Part shown: piece by piece, positions 1 to 7,482 of the stretch | How positions within the stretch are numbered: position 1 is the first letter of the stretch | How the letters are laid out: every line of letters begins with the position of its first letter | NCBI RefSeq assembly: GCF_013155465.1 | Contig: NZ_JABJVX010000019.1 | Coordinates: 1-37,505 of the forward strand | From: Alterinioella nitratireducens | GTDB lineage: Bacteria; Pseudomonadota; Alphaproteobacteria; Rhodobacterales; Rhodobacteraceae | Length of the DNA stretch: 37,505 bases | Direction: 5' to 3' | Translations under genes and position numbers: made by a program | Notes under the pieces: model-generated | Databases searched by the model: none | What the model was told of the DNA's origin: nothing | Seen by the model: only the letters and a program-made list of their open reading frames with translations

Positions 1-44
1 ACGGCGTCGAGGTGACAGACGCCACAGAAATCAGCGCCGCCTGA
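1..44 (+). CDS. Possible 3' end of a gene that enters from the left
   Basis: An open plus-strand frame enters at the left edge and ends with TGA at 42-44, giving a C-terminal tail that reads GVEVTDATEISAA. It stops one base before the stop codon of the convergent minus-strand gene, which is the spacing expected of two real convergent genes. Only 13 codons are visible, so neither a family nor a function can be given. The overlap zone contains the 10-bp palindrome CCTGATCAGG (41-50). Confidence 0.3.
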   Translation, partial: GVEVTDATEISAA

Positions 45-485
45 TCAGGCCGCGTCACCCAGATTCAGGCATAGCTCCTTTCTTAACTCCAATGCGGTTA
101 TTGTCAGGCCGATCAGAGTTGTAGACATCACGCCAGCATGCCTCATGACAATTTCTACAATCTCATTCGGACTGGAATGGGGTGTAGGCCCATAATCCTG
201 CCTCGCAGCTTCATCTAGAAGTTCGCGAAGGGAACCCAGGGCATCTAGCCTTGCGTCATCTTCATACAGCTTCAGTATCGAACTGATACCTTTGGAGAGC
301 TCTGACGCGACAGCCAGCTCAGCCTCAAAATCAGATCTGCTCGCGTGCATCGTCGGTCGATCCAACAAGAACGGGGGTGCCCACGGCTCATTTGGATCAG
401 GCGGTTCTGAGCCGACCATGCGCGTCAACAAAGCAGCCAGTTTCAAATATTTCTCAGGATAGTCACCGAGCTTGGGCAACTCCAA
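45..485 (-). CDS. Small hypothetical protein (146 aa)
   Basis: I do not recognise this protein. It is predicted soluble, mostly helical and acidic, with no signal peptide or membrane segment. No in-frame ATG lies at the 5' end. TTG at 485 is preferred because a GGAGGG ribosome binding site lies 7 bases upstream, whereas the alternative TTG at 491 would be only a few bases from it. An inverted repeat (502-507 and 519-524, CGCTTC/GAAGCG) lies just upstream and could be an operator. The gene follows the Hsp70-like gene on the same strand after a gap of about 220 bp, so it may or may not be co-transcribed. It converges with the gene ending at 44. Confidence 0.6.
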   Translation of the reverse strand: MELPKLGDYPEKYLKLAALLTRMVGSEPPDPNEPWAPPFLLDRPTMHASRSDFEAELAVASELSKGISSILKLYEDDARLDALGSLRELLDEAARQDYGPTPHSSPNEIVEIVMRHAGVMSTTLIGLTITALELRKELCLNLGDAA

Positions 486-703
486 AATCAATCCCTCCGT
501 GCGCTTCGTGACTCAGCAGAAGCGATTTGTACGAAGTCATGCGCCATCCTTGACTTACTACAAAACTTTTGAGTGTTCGCAAACGGTGCTGTTTCGCTTC
601 GTTTCCCCGGCGGGATGCCGACCGATTAGACGGTGTGACCTACCACTGAACTTTCATCCAGTCGGGACCAGAGCAGCTCCATGTGCTCTATGCGACGCGG
701 CGG
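486..703. other. Intergenic stretch, no gene seen
   Basis: About 220 bp between the small hypothetical gene and the Hsp70-like gene. The only plus-strand frame here lacks a ribosome binding site and looks accidental. The stretch is AT-richer around 545-600 and probably carries the promoter of the small minus-strand gene. I see no convincing -35/-10 pair. Confidence 0.4.
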
Positions 704-2308
704 TCAAGACTTGTACATAGGCGCGAGGTACTTTCTTCCCGGGTCTGAGATACCTTCCTGAATGCTTTTCACTTGTGCAGGCAAGTTCGACAACGCACCG
801 CCAACGGCAACCGCAACCTGCGGGTACGAGTTGACCAGTTGCGGGTAGGTTTCTCCTAATTCATTAGGCATGGGTGCGACTAAGGACAGCTGAATATTTT
901 TTCCGTCGCGCTTAATCTGGCGTTTATCCAGCATTTTAACGACAGGTAAACCAGCACCTCCACCTGTTGCGGTTACGTACACAACGCTTTCGTCGCCAAC
1001 TACACAAAACGCCGCATCGACGGCAAGGTCCGTAATCTTCTTAAAGAGTGCTTTGACGATCGAACTATCAACAAACTCGTCAAGTTCGATTTCGACAACG
1101 TCCCCTGTTACCAATCCAACACTGAGAGCTTCGTCGGTGAAAAGGACTTCTTTGTCTCCGCGGATCGTACGCTTCAGAGCCGCATGAACCTGTCTGAACT
1201 CGGCTGTGCCGTCAGCGAGGCCGCTCTTCTCCATGATCATCTTTAGGAGTGCGTTATCTATGATGTTGCCGGCTTGATTTATTGCCCGCGCAGCGGGCGT
1301 GACCTCGGCGACCGTAATTCGCTCCCTGCTAGGGTTATTCACACAAATGCACCCGGCGACATCCGTGGTACCTGCGCCGATATCAAGAATTACATAGGGT
1401 ACCCTACGTGTCGTCGGGGTGCCTAACAAGGCTCCAGCGCCAGCGGCCGTAGCCTCCAACACAGGGTCGTCAATCAAACCGAACGGCAGCTCAATGTCCT
1501 TGGCCATACGAGCCATTTCATTAATTTCACACGCCCTCTCCAGTGGAAGGATGCTAGCAAGATCCTCGCCAAAGCATCGTGAGAGCGCTATTGCCTCGGC
1601 GATGATCCGACGCATGGCATCACTATTGACCTGAAAGTGTTCCGGCGTCCACGCCGGATGAGCATATCTGCGCTTCAGATCTGGACTGAGGCCGTGTTCA
1701 TGCAGCGCCTGCTCGGCGCGAAGATTCAAGTGCGCCAAATACAAGACTAGTGCGTCCCTCTGTGTCAGGGTGCCCGACGGATCTTGTTGGTTTCCGAGCT
1801 TGCGCCGGTGCAGATCCGTTACATCCTTGGTGAGGGTAATGAACTGCTTTGGACTGTCGATAAGCCGATCTTGCACCGCCTCGGTGGCGTCGAAATGCGC
1901 CCGTGCAGCTGCACCTAAATAAAGTTCTCCGTTATCGATGAAAAGCTCCGATGGGAGCAAAAGCTCAGGATCGCCAAGGGCATTCGTACCAAAAGCAAGC
2001 GGAAACAGCTCAGGCACGCCTTCAGTATCGTCGACCGAGGAAGCGAAGGCTTTAGAAAAAGAAGTTCCAAAGTCCAAACACATTAGATGATCCCCATCGA
2101 TGTCATCAGGTGTTGGACATGTGATCGGTGGGGTCTTGAGGCTTAGATCGCCTGACGGTGTGACCGGGGCGTCGACTACACCCTCAGAGTCGAGATCAAG
2201 GACCACGCGCAAGGACTTTGCCTCGATAGATGTTAGGAAGACGTCGGAGGACTTGTCGAACCGTTCGAGAAGGCTCTTCAGTACAGTTACTGCAGTTTCT
2301 TTATCCAT
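704..2308 (-). CDS. Hsp70-like actin-fold ATPase
   Basis: This is a DnaK/Hsp70-superfamily ATPase, probably cytoplasmic, about 534 residues and thus shorter than DnaK (about 640). The three nucleotide-binding motifs of the fold are visible: phosphate-1 loop CLDFGTSFSKAF near residue 80, phosphate-2 loop ILDIGAGTTDVAG near residue 310, and the adenosine loop VYVTATGGGAG near residue 445. A non-conserved N-terminal extension of about 70 residues precedes the first loop. The sequence after the adenosine loop is too short for a full DnaK substrate-binding domain with lid, so its client interaction must differ. The ATG at 2308 overlaps the upstream stop codon (ATGGATAA). TTG codons at 2314 and 2320 are alternatives, and a GGAGG site is better spaced for 2314. 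The overlap implies co-translation with the upstream GrpE-like gene. The cellular role is unknown. Confidence 0.8.
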   Translation of the reverse strand: MDKETAVTVLKSLLERFDKSSDVFLTSIEAKSLRVVLDLDSEGVVDAPVTPSGDLSLKTPPITCPTPDDIDGDHLMCLDFGTSFSKAFASSVDDTEGVPELFPLAFGTNALGDPELLLPSELFIDNGELYLGAAARAHFDATEAVQDRLIDSPKQFITLTKDVTDLHRRKLGNQQDPSGTLTQRDALVLYLAHLNLRAEQALHEHGLSPDLKRRYAHPAWTPEHFQVNSDAMRRIIAEAIALSRCFGEDLASILPLERACEINEMARMAKDIELPFGLIDDPVLEATAAGAGALLGTPTTRRVPYVILDIGAGTTDVAGCICVNNPSRERITVAEVTPAARAINQAGNIIDNALLKMIMEKSGLADGTAEFRQVHAALKRTIRGDKEVLFTDEALSVGLVTGDVVEIELDEFVDSSIVKALFKKITDLAVDAAFCVVGDESVVYVTATGGGAGLPVVKMLDKRQIKRDGKNIQLSLVAPMPNELGETYPQLVNSYPQVAVAVGGALSNLPAQVKSIQEGISDPGRKYLAPMYKS

Positions 2309-3749
2309 TTCCAAGCTCAACCTCCGCTTTAACTAGTATCACACTGAGTCCGCCCCGACTTTCCTTAACGACACCCGGCGTCATGACGCGAACCTCACTC
2401 CCTATTTTGAGGTTATCCTCACCCACATGCGCGACCGGGTCATATCGCACTAAATCTGAGCGCTGAGGGCTGAGGGCGATACGACGTGTACGTGCGATCG
2501 CGCGCGCCCATTGTGTAACCGGCGCGACCCGCTTTAGAGCGCTCTCCAAAAGTTCGCCTTCTGCCGCCATGATGTCTTTCACATCATTCAGAGCTCTCTC
2601 AACTGTGGTCACCTGAAGTTCAGAAGAATCCAGCGCGATCAGAAGCCTACCTACGTACTCGTCTAACTTCGCATCAGAAAGCGCTTCAACGGCTCGAACC
2701 GAACGTTCTTCCTTTGGTTCTTTACCATTCACGAACCAATATGCGATGGACTCCTCAAGACTGGTCGTGCTTGCGACCAGGTCGCTAGTCATTTTGTTTA
2801 TCACTCGCATGCCTACAGCAGCCACCAATGCATCTCTGAGAGGCTTGTTCATCACACCCTGTTTCGCAAACAATAAGAGCATCTCGACCCCAAGACGCGC
2901 AATGCTACGCGCCGCGCTGTCAAAATCTTGCGATGGTGATGCTGGGCGCCACCATCCTTGCATAAGCTCAATGATCTTGTAGCACTCTGGGTCTGTGCGC
3001 GCTGTGAAATTAAGCCTTATGATCTTCTGGAGCGCCGCAAGGAACTCTTGGCACGCCTCTTCCCGAAGAGTTCGTTCATTGGGACCTGAATGAGGTAAAT
3101 GGCCAGCGAGTAGCACCCGAAGCTGCTGGCCGAGTTGGTCCCCGGGACCAATGTCAGTCGTCGCAACGATGTCTTCGATCGCCGCAATAATGCGCCGAAT
3201 TCGCCGGCATAGAGCGTCTGGTCGTAGATCAGTCTCTCGAGAGACCGTTTCAATCTCGCTGTTCAACCGCTGAAGAAATTCAGTCAACGAAACGCTTTCA
3301 GAGACGGCGATAGTCGCCCAAACTCGGCGCGCAGTCTCAGCCACTTCTTCTCTAGCGAGTTCCTTATAGGCGATGTCAACAATTTCGCTCCGCTGCCCCC
3401 CCTCCAAACTTCGTGCAAGATAGTAACGGTCCTTACCATCGGGCAGGCGCACAAAGGTGGGCAAGTCTGTCTCAAGCCGTTCGCTGAGCACCGGTTCTAC
3501 AAGTCGTTTGGCGGGCTTTGTATCTTCAGCCATGCGTCCGAGCGTTGAGAACGCGATCCATACTAATGAAGGATCCTCGTCGTGGAGGTATGATTTGACG
3601 CTTTTCCAAAGTGCTTGGAACTCCGTTGTGTCGAACTGCTCCTTTGTGAGCTTGCGGCTCTGTATCAATGCACGCAGCTCGGCAAGTGCCGTTGGAAGAT
3701 CCGAGTTTTCTGATTCCGTTAGGGATGCGCTCACAAGAACTCCGTTCAT
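2301..3749 (-). CDS. Hsp70 partner with GrpE-like C-terminus (482 aa)
   Basis: The family is not recognised as a whole. The protein is long, helical and soluble. Residues about 30-330 look like helical-repeat (HEAT-like) scaffold. The last 70 residues carry YDPVAH followed by SEVRVMTPGVV and a final VILVKAEVEL strand. This resembles the C-terminal beta domain of GrpE, the DnaK nucleotide exchange factor, where an FDP-x-x-H segment is followed by a PGY...LRPA...V segment. The gene overlaps the start of the Hsp70-like gene, which fits a dedicated exchange factor, but that is inference. The start at 3749 has a weak AAGG site; GTG at 3734 with a GGAG 5 bases upstream is a good alternative. The IS256 element begins 100 bp upstream and may have separated the operon from its original promoter. 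Confidence 0.7.
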   Translation of the reverse strand: MNGVLVSASLTESENSDLPTALAELRALIQSRKLTKEQFDTTEFQALWKSVKSYLHDEDPSLVWIAFSTLGRMAEDTKPAKRLVEPVLSERLETDLPTFVRLPDGKDRYYLARSLEGGQRSEIVDIAYKELAREEVAETARRVWATIAVSESVSLTEFLQRLNSEIETVSRETDLRPDALCRRIRRIIAAIEDIVATTDIGPGDQLGQQLRVLLAGHLPHSGPNERTLREEACQEFLAALQKIIRLNFTARTDPECYKIIELMQGWWRPASPSQDFDSAARSIARLGVEMLLLFAKQGVMNKPLRDALVAAVGMRVINKMTSDLVASTTSLEESIAYWFVNGKEPKEERSVRAVEALSDAKLDEYVGRLLIALDSSELQVTTVERALNDVKDIMAAEGELLESALKRVAPVTQWARAIARTRRIALSPQRSDLVRYDPVAHVGEDNLKIGSEVRVMTPGVVKESRGGLSVILVKAEVELGNG

Positions 3750-3821
3750 CTTTAGCCTTAACTCGCAGCCAGAGTCGATTGGCCGGTTCTCCGCTTTGTC
3801 AGCTTACGCGACGGCCACATT

Positions 3822-5141
3822 TTACCATTCAATGATTGGCTGCAATCGTGGTGGTGTCTCGAAACTGGTAGAAATTCTCTGGCGACGTCTCCGAGCATGT
3901 GATTGTTGGCCGCGCCAGGCGGCGAGGTCAAGGGCGATGGCTCCGATGGGCTGATCGAGGGTTTCCCATCCGTCGATCTTGCGCATCTGGATCTGGCCGG
4001 AGGCGAGGAGCGCCCAAAGCAGCATCGGCACGGTTTCCGGGCAGGGCAGCACGGTCTGGGTCTTGATCCGGCGGCGGAATTCCTCGTTAAGCCGTTCGAT
4101 GGCGTTTGTGGTCCGGGCCGACTTCCACTGCGACGGATCGAGGCGGGTGAAGCTGAACAGCCGGTCCCCTGCCTCCTCCAGGCTGTCGGCGACCGCTTTG
4201 CACTTCAGCCGCCATTTGCGCAGAAACGCCTTGCGGCGTGTTTCAACTTCGGCGGCGGTTTCTGCATAGATCATGTCGCGGTAGTCCTCGGTCAGCTCGT
4301 CATGCATGTGCTTGGGCGCATGGCCCAGAAGATTGCGGTGCTTGTGAACCGTGCAGCGCTGGATCGGCAACTCCGCGCCCCAGAGTGCGACGAGGGCTGC
4401 CTCAAGGCCGGGGGCGCCGTCCACGATGACGAACTCCGGCTTTTTCAGCCCGCGTGCATCGAGGTCGTCGATGAACTGGCGCCATGCGGCTTTGCTCTCA
4501 CCGCCCATATTTCTGATGGAAAGCAAGACTTTCTGACCATCGCGACGCACGCCGATAGCCGCCAGAACCGAGATGTTCGTGGCCTTCTTGTCCAGCCGGG
4601 TCTTGATGACGGTGCCATCGAGTATCAGCCGAACAATGTCCTCGCCCATGAGGCTGCGCGCTACCCAAGCGTCCCAGTCCACCTTCACCTTGCGCCAGGC
4701 ACGGCTGACCACGTCCTTGCCCACCGCGCCCTGGAACAGCCCATAGAGCGCCCGTTTTACACGGCGCGTATTGGTGCCTGCAAGGTACACCGAGGCGATC
4801 AGGGCTTCGGCCTTCTTCGTCAGCCGCTGATAACGTGGCAGAGCCTTTGACCGCCACTCCTTGGTCTTGCCGTTTTCGGCGGCGACGCGGGCACGCGGCA
4901 CGCTCACCGTTTCCGTTCCGAAAGTGCCGATTAGCTGGCGTTCACGGTGCCCGTGGCGATAGCCCGCAGGCTTGTCGGCGACCCGGTCATAGCGGCAGCG
5001 ACCGAGAAACTGCGCCAGTTCCTCTTCAAACACCGCCTCGATCGTGGCGCGGATGTTCTCTCGCAGCCGATCCTCGATCGGATCATACCCAGCCTCATTG
5101 GCCAGTAGCGAAAATGCGGAAGTCTCGGTATTCTTGTTCAT
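3822..5141 (-). CDS. IS256-family (Mutator-type) transposase
   Basis: A DDE transposase of 439 residues, slightly longer than the usual 390-420 of the family. Visible catalytic elements are LILDGTVIKTRL (first Asp, near residue 170), VIVDGAPGLEAAL (second Asp, near 240), the family signature RCTVHKHRNLL, and TTNAIERLNEEFRRR (Glu, near 345). The ATG at 5141 has GGAG 8 bases upstream. The frame has no stop inside the element: codons for the last eight residues (RLQPIIEW) and the TAA at 3822-3824 lie in the target DNA beyond 3850. The C-terminus therefore depends on where the element lands. The natural end of the family protein lies before this extension, so activity should be unaffected. Confidence 0.95.
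   Translation of the reverse strand: MNKNTETSAFSLLANEAGYDPIEDRLRENIRATIEAVFEEELAQFLGRCRYDRVADKPAGYRHGHRERQLIGTFGTETVSVPRARVAAENGKTKEWRSKALPRYQRLTKKAEALIASVYLAGTNTRRVKRALYGLFQGAVGKDVVSRAWRKVKVDWDAWVARSLMGEDIVRLILDGTVIKTRLDKKATNISVLAAIGVRRDGQKVLLSIRNMGGESKAAWRQFIDDLDARGLKKPEFVIVDGAPGLEAALVALWGAELPIQRCTVHKHRNLLGHAPKHMHDELTEDYRDMIYAETAAEVETRRKAFLRKWRLKCKAVADSLEEAGDRLFSFTRLDPSQWKSARTTNAIERLNEEFRRRIKTQTVLPCPETVPMLLWALLASGQIQMRKIDGWETLDQPIGAIALDLAAWRGQQSHARRRRQRISTSFETPPRLQPIIEW
3842..3849. repeat. IS target-site duplication, left copy
   Basis: The octamer GCAATCGT directly abuts the left end of the IS256 element and is repeated exactly at 5242-5249. IS256-family elements typically duplicate 8-9 bp of target, so this marks a recent simple insertion. 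Confidence 0.9.
3850..3887 (+). repeat. IS256 terminal inverted repeat, left
   Basis: It pairs with 5204-5241 in inverted orientation at 29 of 38 positions. It also encodes the last residues of the transposase before the reading frame leaves the element. Confidence 0.85.
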
Positions 5142-5203
5142 GGCGTGATCTCCATGGCGGTTGCAGCCGCCGGTTTGGGTGGGTTTCTTTCACCCGGAGA
5201 TTA

Positions 5204-5241
5204 CGCCGCCTTCAAATTTCCACCACCTTCGCGACACGACC
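5204..5241 (-). repeat. IS256 terminal inverted repeat, right
   Basis: Inverted partner of 3850-3887, lying upstream of the transposase ribosome binding site. The element promoter is expected between this repeat and 5141. Confidence 0.85.
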
Positions 5242-5249
5242 GCAATCGT
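5242..5249. repeat. IS target-site duplication, right copy
   Basis: GCAATCGT, identical to 3842-3849, directly outside the right inverted repeat. Confidence 0.9.
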
Positions 5250-5260
5250 ACATGGCATAT

Positions 5261-5530
5261 TCAGGTGAAACCATGACAAACTGACTGACACAGAAACCTG
5301 CTCGACGGAGCTTTCACGGGTCTGCCAGTCTCCGAGAGGAGATCGTCATTCTTCTGAATTGAGGTCCACGGTTCGCCTTCCCGTTCAAACAACACGTCGG
5401 ATTTTACTGTCGCAGCGTAGAGCTTCACGTTCTTGATTGCTCTTTCTCTGAGCTCGGGGGTTTCCTCGCTCAATGCGACACGAAAGAGTTCGATAGCCAG
5501 GAGTTCGGGTTCATTGACCGATATCTTCAA
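5261..5530 (-). CDS. Small hypothetical protein coupled to the integrase gene (89 aa)
   Basis: The family is not recognised. The first 55 residues look like a genuine amphipathic helical protein (for example LLAIELFRVALSEETPEL), while the C-terminal 25 residues look less natural. A TTG at 5530 overlaps the integrase stop (TTGA), with purine-rich GGAAAG just upstream, which suggests translational coupling. A longer frame starts at an ATG at 5578 inside the integrase gene. The stop at 5261 lies 20 bp from the IS border, so the gene was not cut by the IS. It could be a remnant of a larger gene. Confidence 0.4.
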   Translation of the reverse strand: MKISVNEPELLAIELFRVALSEETPELRERAIKNVKLYAATVKSDVLFEREGEPWTSIQKNDDLLSETGRPVKAPSSRFLCQSVCHGFT

Positions 5531-6723
5531 CTTTCCAGGCCCCCTGAGGTGCATGCGCTGGCCACATACTGGGACCATCGCGCCATCAATCCGCGCCGTT
5601 TTTCAAGCAAATCTGAGCGCTGGTAGGCCAGTTCGACCTCTGATCCGACTCGGTGTGCGAGGCTCATTTCCGCCACTTCGCGCGGCACATTGGCAACCTC
5701 TGCCGCCCAGACGCGGAAGGTGGAGCGGAATCCGTGTACGGTAACGCCTTCGACATTCATGCGGCGTAGGAGCATCAGCATCGCCATGTTCGATAGCGGC
5801 TTGTGGCGTTTCTGACCTTCGAAGACGTAGTCCGACTGCATGGCTTGCAGCGGCTGCAGGATCGCCACCATTTCATCCGTCAATGGAACCCGGTGCATCT
5901 CGCCACCTTTCATTCGCTCCGGCGGGCAGGTCCAAAGGCGGGTGCCACAATCAATCTCGTCCCAGCGCATCTGCAAGACTTCGCTGGTTCTGGAGCCCGT
6001 CAGGCAGGTGAACATCAACGCCTTTGCCGCCATCGCATTGCGGGTTTTCAGATCGGCATAGAACGGGGGGACATCCTGCCACGCCATTGCCTTGTGATGC
6101 TTTGGCTTGGCTTTCACTTTCGGCAGAACGCCTACGTCCTTGATCGCCGTGATCGGGTTTTCACCCTCTCGAAAGCCCTTCGACTTTGCCACATCCAGGA
6201 CAATCTTGATCCGCTGCGCCAAGCGGCGCGCAGTTTCGTGCTTTTCCGTCCAGATCGGTGACAGACACATCAGTGCCTCGGGCTGGCCAATGCTATCGAC
6301 GGGCATGCGACCAATCTTGGGGAATGCGTAGTCGCGCAGCGTGTTGATCCATTGCTGACCATGTTTGGCGTTCTTCCATGTCGGCATGCGCTCGATATGG
6401 ACTTGTTGCGCGACTTCCTCAAATGTCGGGATTTCCTGGCGGGCATTGTAACGCGGGTTGAGGCCCTGCTTTGCCATGCGCCGATATTCCAACGCACGGT
6501 CGCGCGCCTGGTTCAGCGTCACCACATCCGCGCCGCCCAACCCAAAGTCAGTCCGCAGTGGTCCGCCCTTCTTGTTGCGCTGGCCTTTGACGACAACACG
6601 GACGATCCAGCGCCGCGCCCCGGAGGGATCAACAACCAGATACAACCCGTTGCCATCGCCATGCCGCCCCGGCCCAAGGTTCTCGACCAGCCTCCTCGTC
6701 AGCTTCCCGGCAAGCGTCGCCAT
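5527..6723 (-). CDS. int: Tyrosine integrase, DUF4102/P4 type
   Basis: Site-specific tyrosine recombinase of 398 residues, a normal length for phage and island integrases. The N-terminal DUF4102-like arm-binding domain covers roughly residues 1-80 (DGNGLYLVVDPSGARRWIVR is typical). A SAM-like core-binding domain follows to about 200. The catalytic domain shows TGSRTSEVLQMRW (Arg), HGFRSTFRVWAAE (His-x-x-Arg), SLAHRVGSE (second His) and the nucleophile in AYQRSDLLEKRR (Tyr). All catalytic residues are present, so it should be active. It is transcribed towards the left border, consistent with an element extending to the right and an att site nearby, but no tRNA is visible. Three copies of a GTGGTATG-type repeat lie directly upstream of the start codon. 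Confidence 0.95.
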   Translation of the reverse strand: MATLAGKLTRRLVENLGPGRHGDGNGLYLVVDPSGARRWIVRVVVKGQRNKKGGPLRTDFGLGGADVVTLNQARDRALEYRRMAKQGLNPRYNARQEIPTFEEVAQQVHIERMPTWKNAKHGQQWINTLRDYAFPKIGRMPVDSIGQPEALMCLSPIWTEKHETARRLAQRIKIVLDVAKSKGFREGENPITAIKDVGVLPKVKAKPKHHKAMAWQDVPPFYADLKTRNAMAAKALMFTCLTGSRTSEVLQMRWDEIDCGTRLWTCPPERMKGGEMHRVPLTDEMVAILQPLQAMQSDYVFEGQKRHKPLSNMAMLMLLRRMNVEGVTVHGFRSTFRVWAAEVANVPREVAEMSLAHRVGSEVELAYQRSDLLEKRRGLMARWSQYVASACTSGGLES

Positions 6724-6989
6724 AGTTCATACCACGTTCCATACCACTCAAGGAACGCATACCAGACAAATCGAAAGAAATCGAGAGAGAAGCAACAAGG
6801 CAGTAAACATCAGCAAAACAGCGAAAAAGATCACCCATGGCGACCCGGTGAAATTCATGATTCTGGTAAGTTGGCGGTGGAAACGAACCCGGCGACCAAC
6901 TCTCTCCCGTGCAAGTTTCCACCGTGCGGGATCGCTTCGAAATCCTGCGCGCTGTTGAGGGACAAAACCCTCGACCGCCTGACGACTGA
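6724..6989. other. Int-regulator intergenic stretch, no convincing gene
   Basis: About 265 bp. A minus-strand frame at 6748-6858 could encode a 36-residue hydrophobic peptide (WVIFFAVLLMFTALLLL core), but no ribosome binding site precedes its ATG. The region is AT-rich near 6760-6840 and could hold the int promoter and part of an attachment region. Confidence 0.35.
6725..6765. repeat. Three short direct repeats upstream of int
   Basis: On the minus strand the three copies read GTGGTATGAAC (6735-6725), GTGGTATGGAAC (6747-6736) and CTGGTATGCGTT (6765-6754). They end one base from the int start codon. Their position suits integrase arm sites, excisionase sites or a repressor operator. Function is inferred only from position and repetition. 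Confidence 0.5.
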
Positions 6990-7388
6990 TCAAATGACGG
7001 TATCGCCAGGTTCCTCGCGGCTCAGCTGCCGTACCGCTTCGAGAAGTTCCTCGACCGCTTCCTCGGCAGCGGCAAGCTTGATGGCAACCATCAGATCCTG
7101 GCGCCCCGCCATGGCCAAGAACGTGGAGAGCACCTCGTCGGAGTGGCGCGCCAGCGCGATCAGGTGCGCACCGCTCGGACCGTAAGTGCCCGAGAACCAG
7201 TTCTTCACTGTTTTCTCGTTGGCCCCCGTCCAGGCCGCCACGGTCTTTACGCCCGCCCGACTATCTCCAAGCGACCGTTTCAAAGCAGCCGCGATTTCTT
7301 CAACGAAGCCGCCATTCGTGGGCTGCTCAGCTTTTCCATTATATCCGTTTTCCCTTGGAAAGAACTTGCCCTTTTTCGGAAACGACAT
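6990..7388 (-). CDS. Small helix-turn-helix regulator (132 aa)
   Basis: A probable DNA-binding regulator. Residues 50-75 contain GVKTVAAWTGANEKTVKNWF, which has the pattern of a helix-turn-helix with the recognition helix at NEKTVKNWF. A long acidic helix follows (LAAAEEAVEELLEAVRQL), probably for dimerisation. The ATG at 7388 is chosen because AAGGAGGG lies 5-12 bases upstream; a longer frame to 7514 would overlap the divergent recombinase promoter and has no such site. It is divergent from the serine recombinase operon with about 95 bp between, so it may control both directions. A 6-bp inverted repeat (CTTCGC/GCGAAG at 7398-7403 and 7415-7420) near its ribosome binding site is a candidate operator. 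Confidence 0.75.
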   Translation of the reverse strand: MSFPKKGKFFPRENGYNGKAEQPTNGGFVEEIAAALKRSLGDSRAGVKTVAAWTGANEKTVKNWFSGTYGPSGAHLIALARHSDEVLSTFLAMAGRQDLMVAIKLAAAEEAVEELLEAVRQLSREEPGDTVI

Positions 7389-7397
7389 TCCACCCTC

Positions 7398-7420
7398 CTT
7401 CGCTTTACATGGACGCGAAG
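7398..7420. promoter_or_regulatory. Candidate operator between divergent genes
   Basis: CTTCGC and GCGAAG, separated by 11 bases, lie between the HTH regulator (start 7388) and the recombinase (start 7483). The position fits autoregulation by the HTH protein. This is a weak inference, since 6-bp arms can occur by chance. Confidence 0.25.
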
Positions 7421-7482
7421 AATTCAGCCGTTGATTCCGACGGGAGCGATGGATTTGCCTGGAATAATGAGGAGATACGGAT

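Larger units (their letters stand above)
3850..5241 (-). mobile_element. IS256-family insertion sequence, complete (1392 bp)
   Basis: The element is bounded by imperfect terminal inverted repeats of 38 bp: left 3850-3887 beginning GGTGGTGTCTCGAA, right 5204-5241 whose complement begins GGTCGTGTCGCGAA. I count 29 matching positions of 38. Perfect 8-bp direct repeats of target flank it. One transposase gene fills it. Both ends, the duplication and the catalytic residues are intact, so it is probably active or recently so. It is inserted between the Hsp70-like operon and the integrase region. Confidence 0.93.

Noticed and set aside
41-50. Palindrome CCTGATCAGG at the convergent gene ends
   Set aside because: Ten bases with no loop or T run; too short to call a terminator.
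3903-4850. Plus-strand open frame of 315 codons across the IS
   Set aside because: It is antisense to the IS256 transposase, whose catalytic motifs are all visible on the minus strand; the antisense product has no protein-like pattern.
6748-6858. Possible 36-residue hydrophobic peptide upstream of int
   Set aside because: No ribosome binding site before its ATG, and hydrophobic frames arise easily in T-rich stretches. Kept only as a note.
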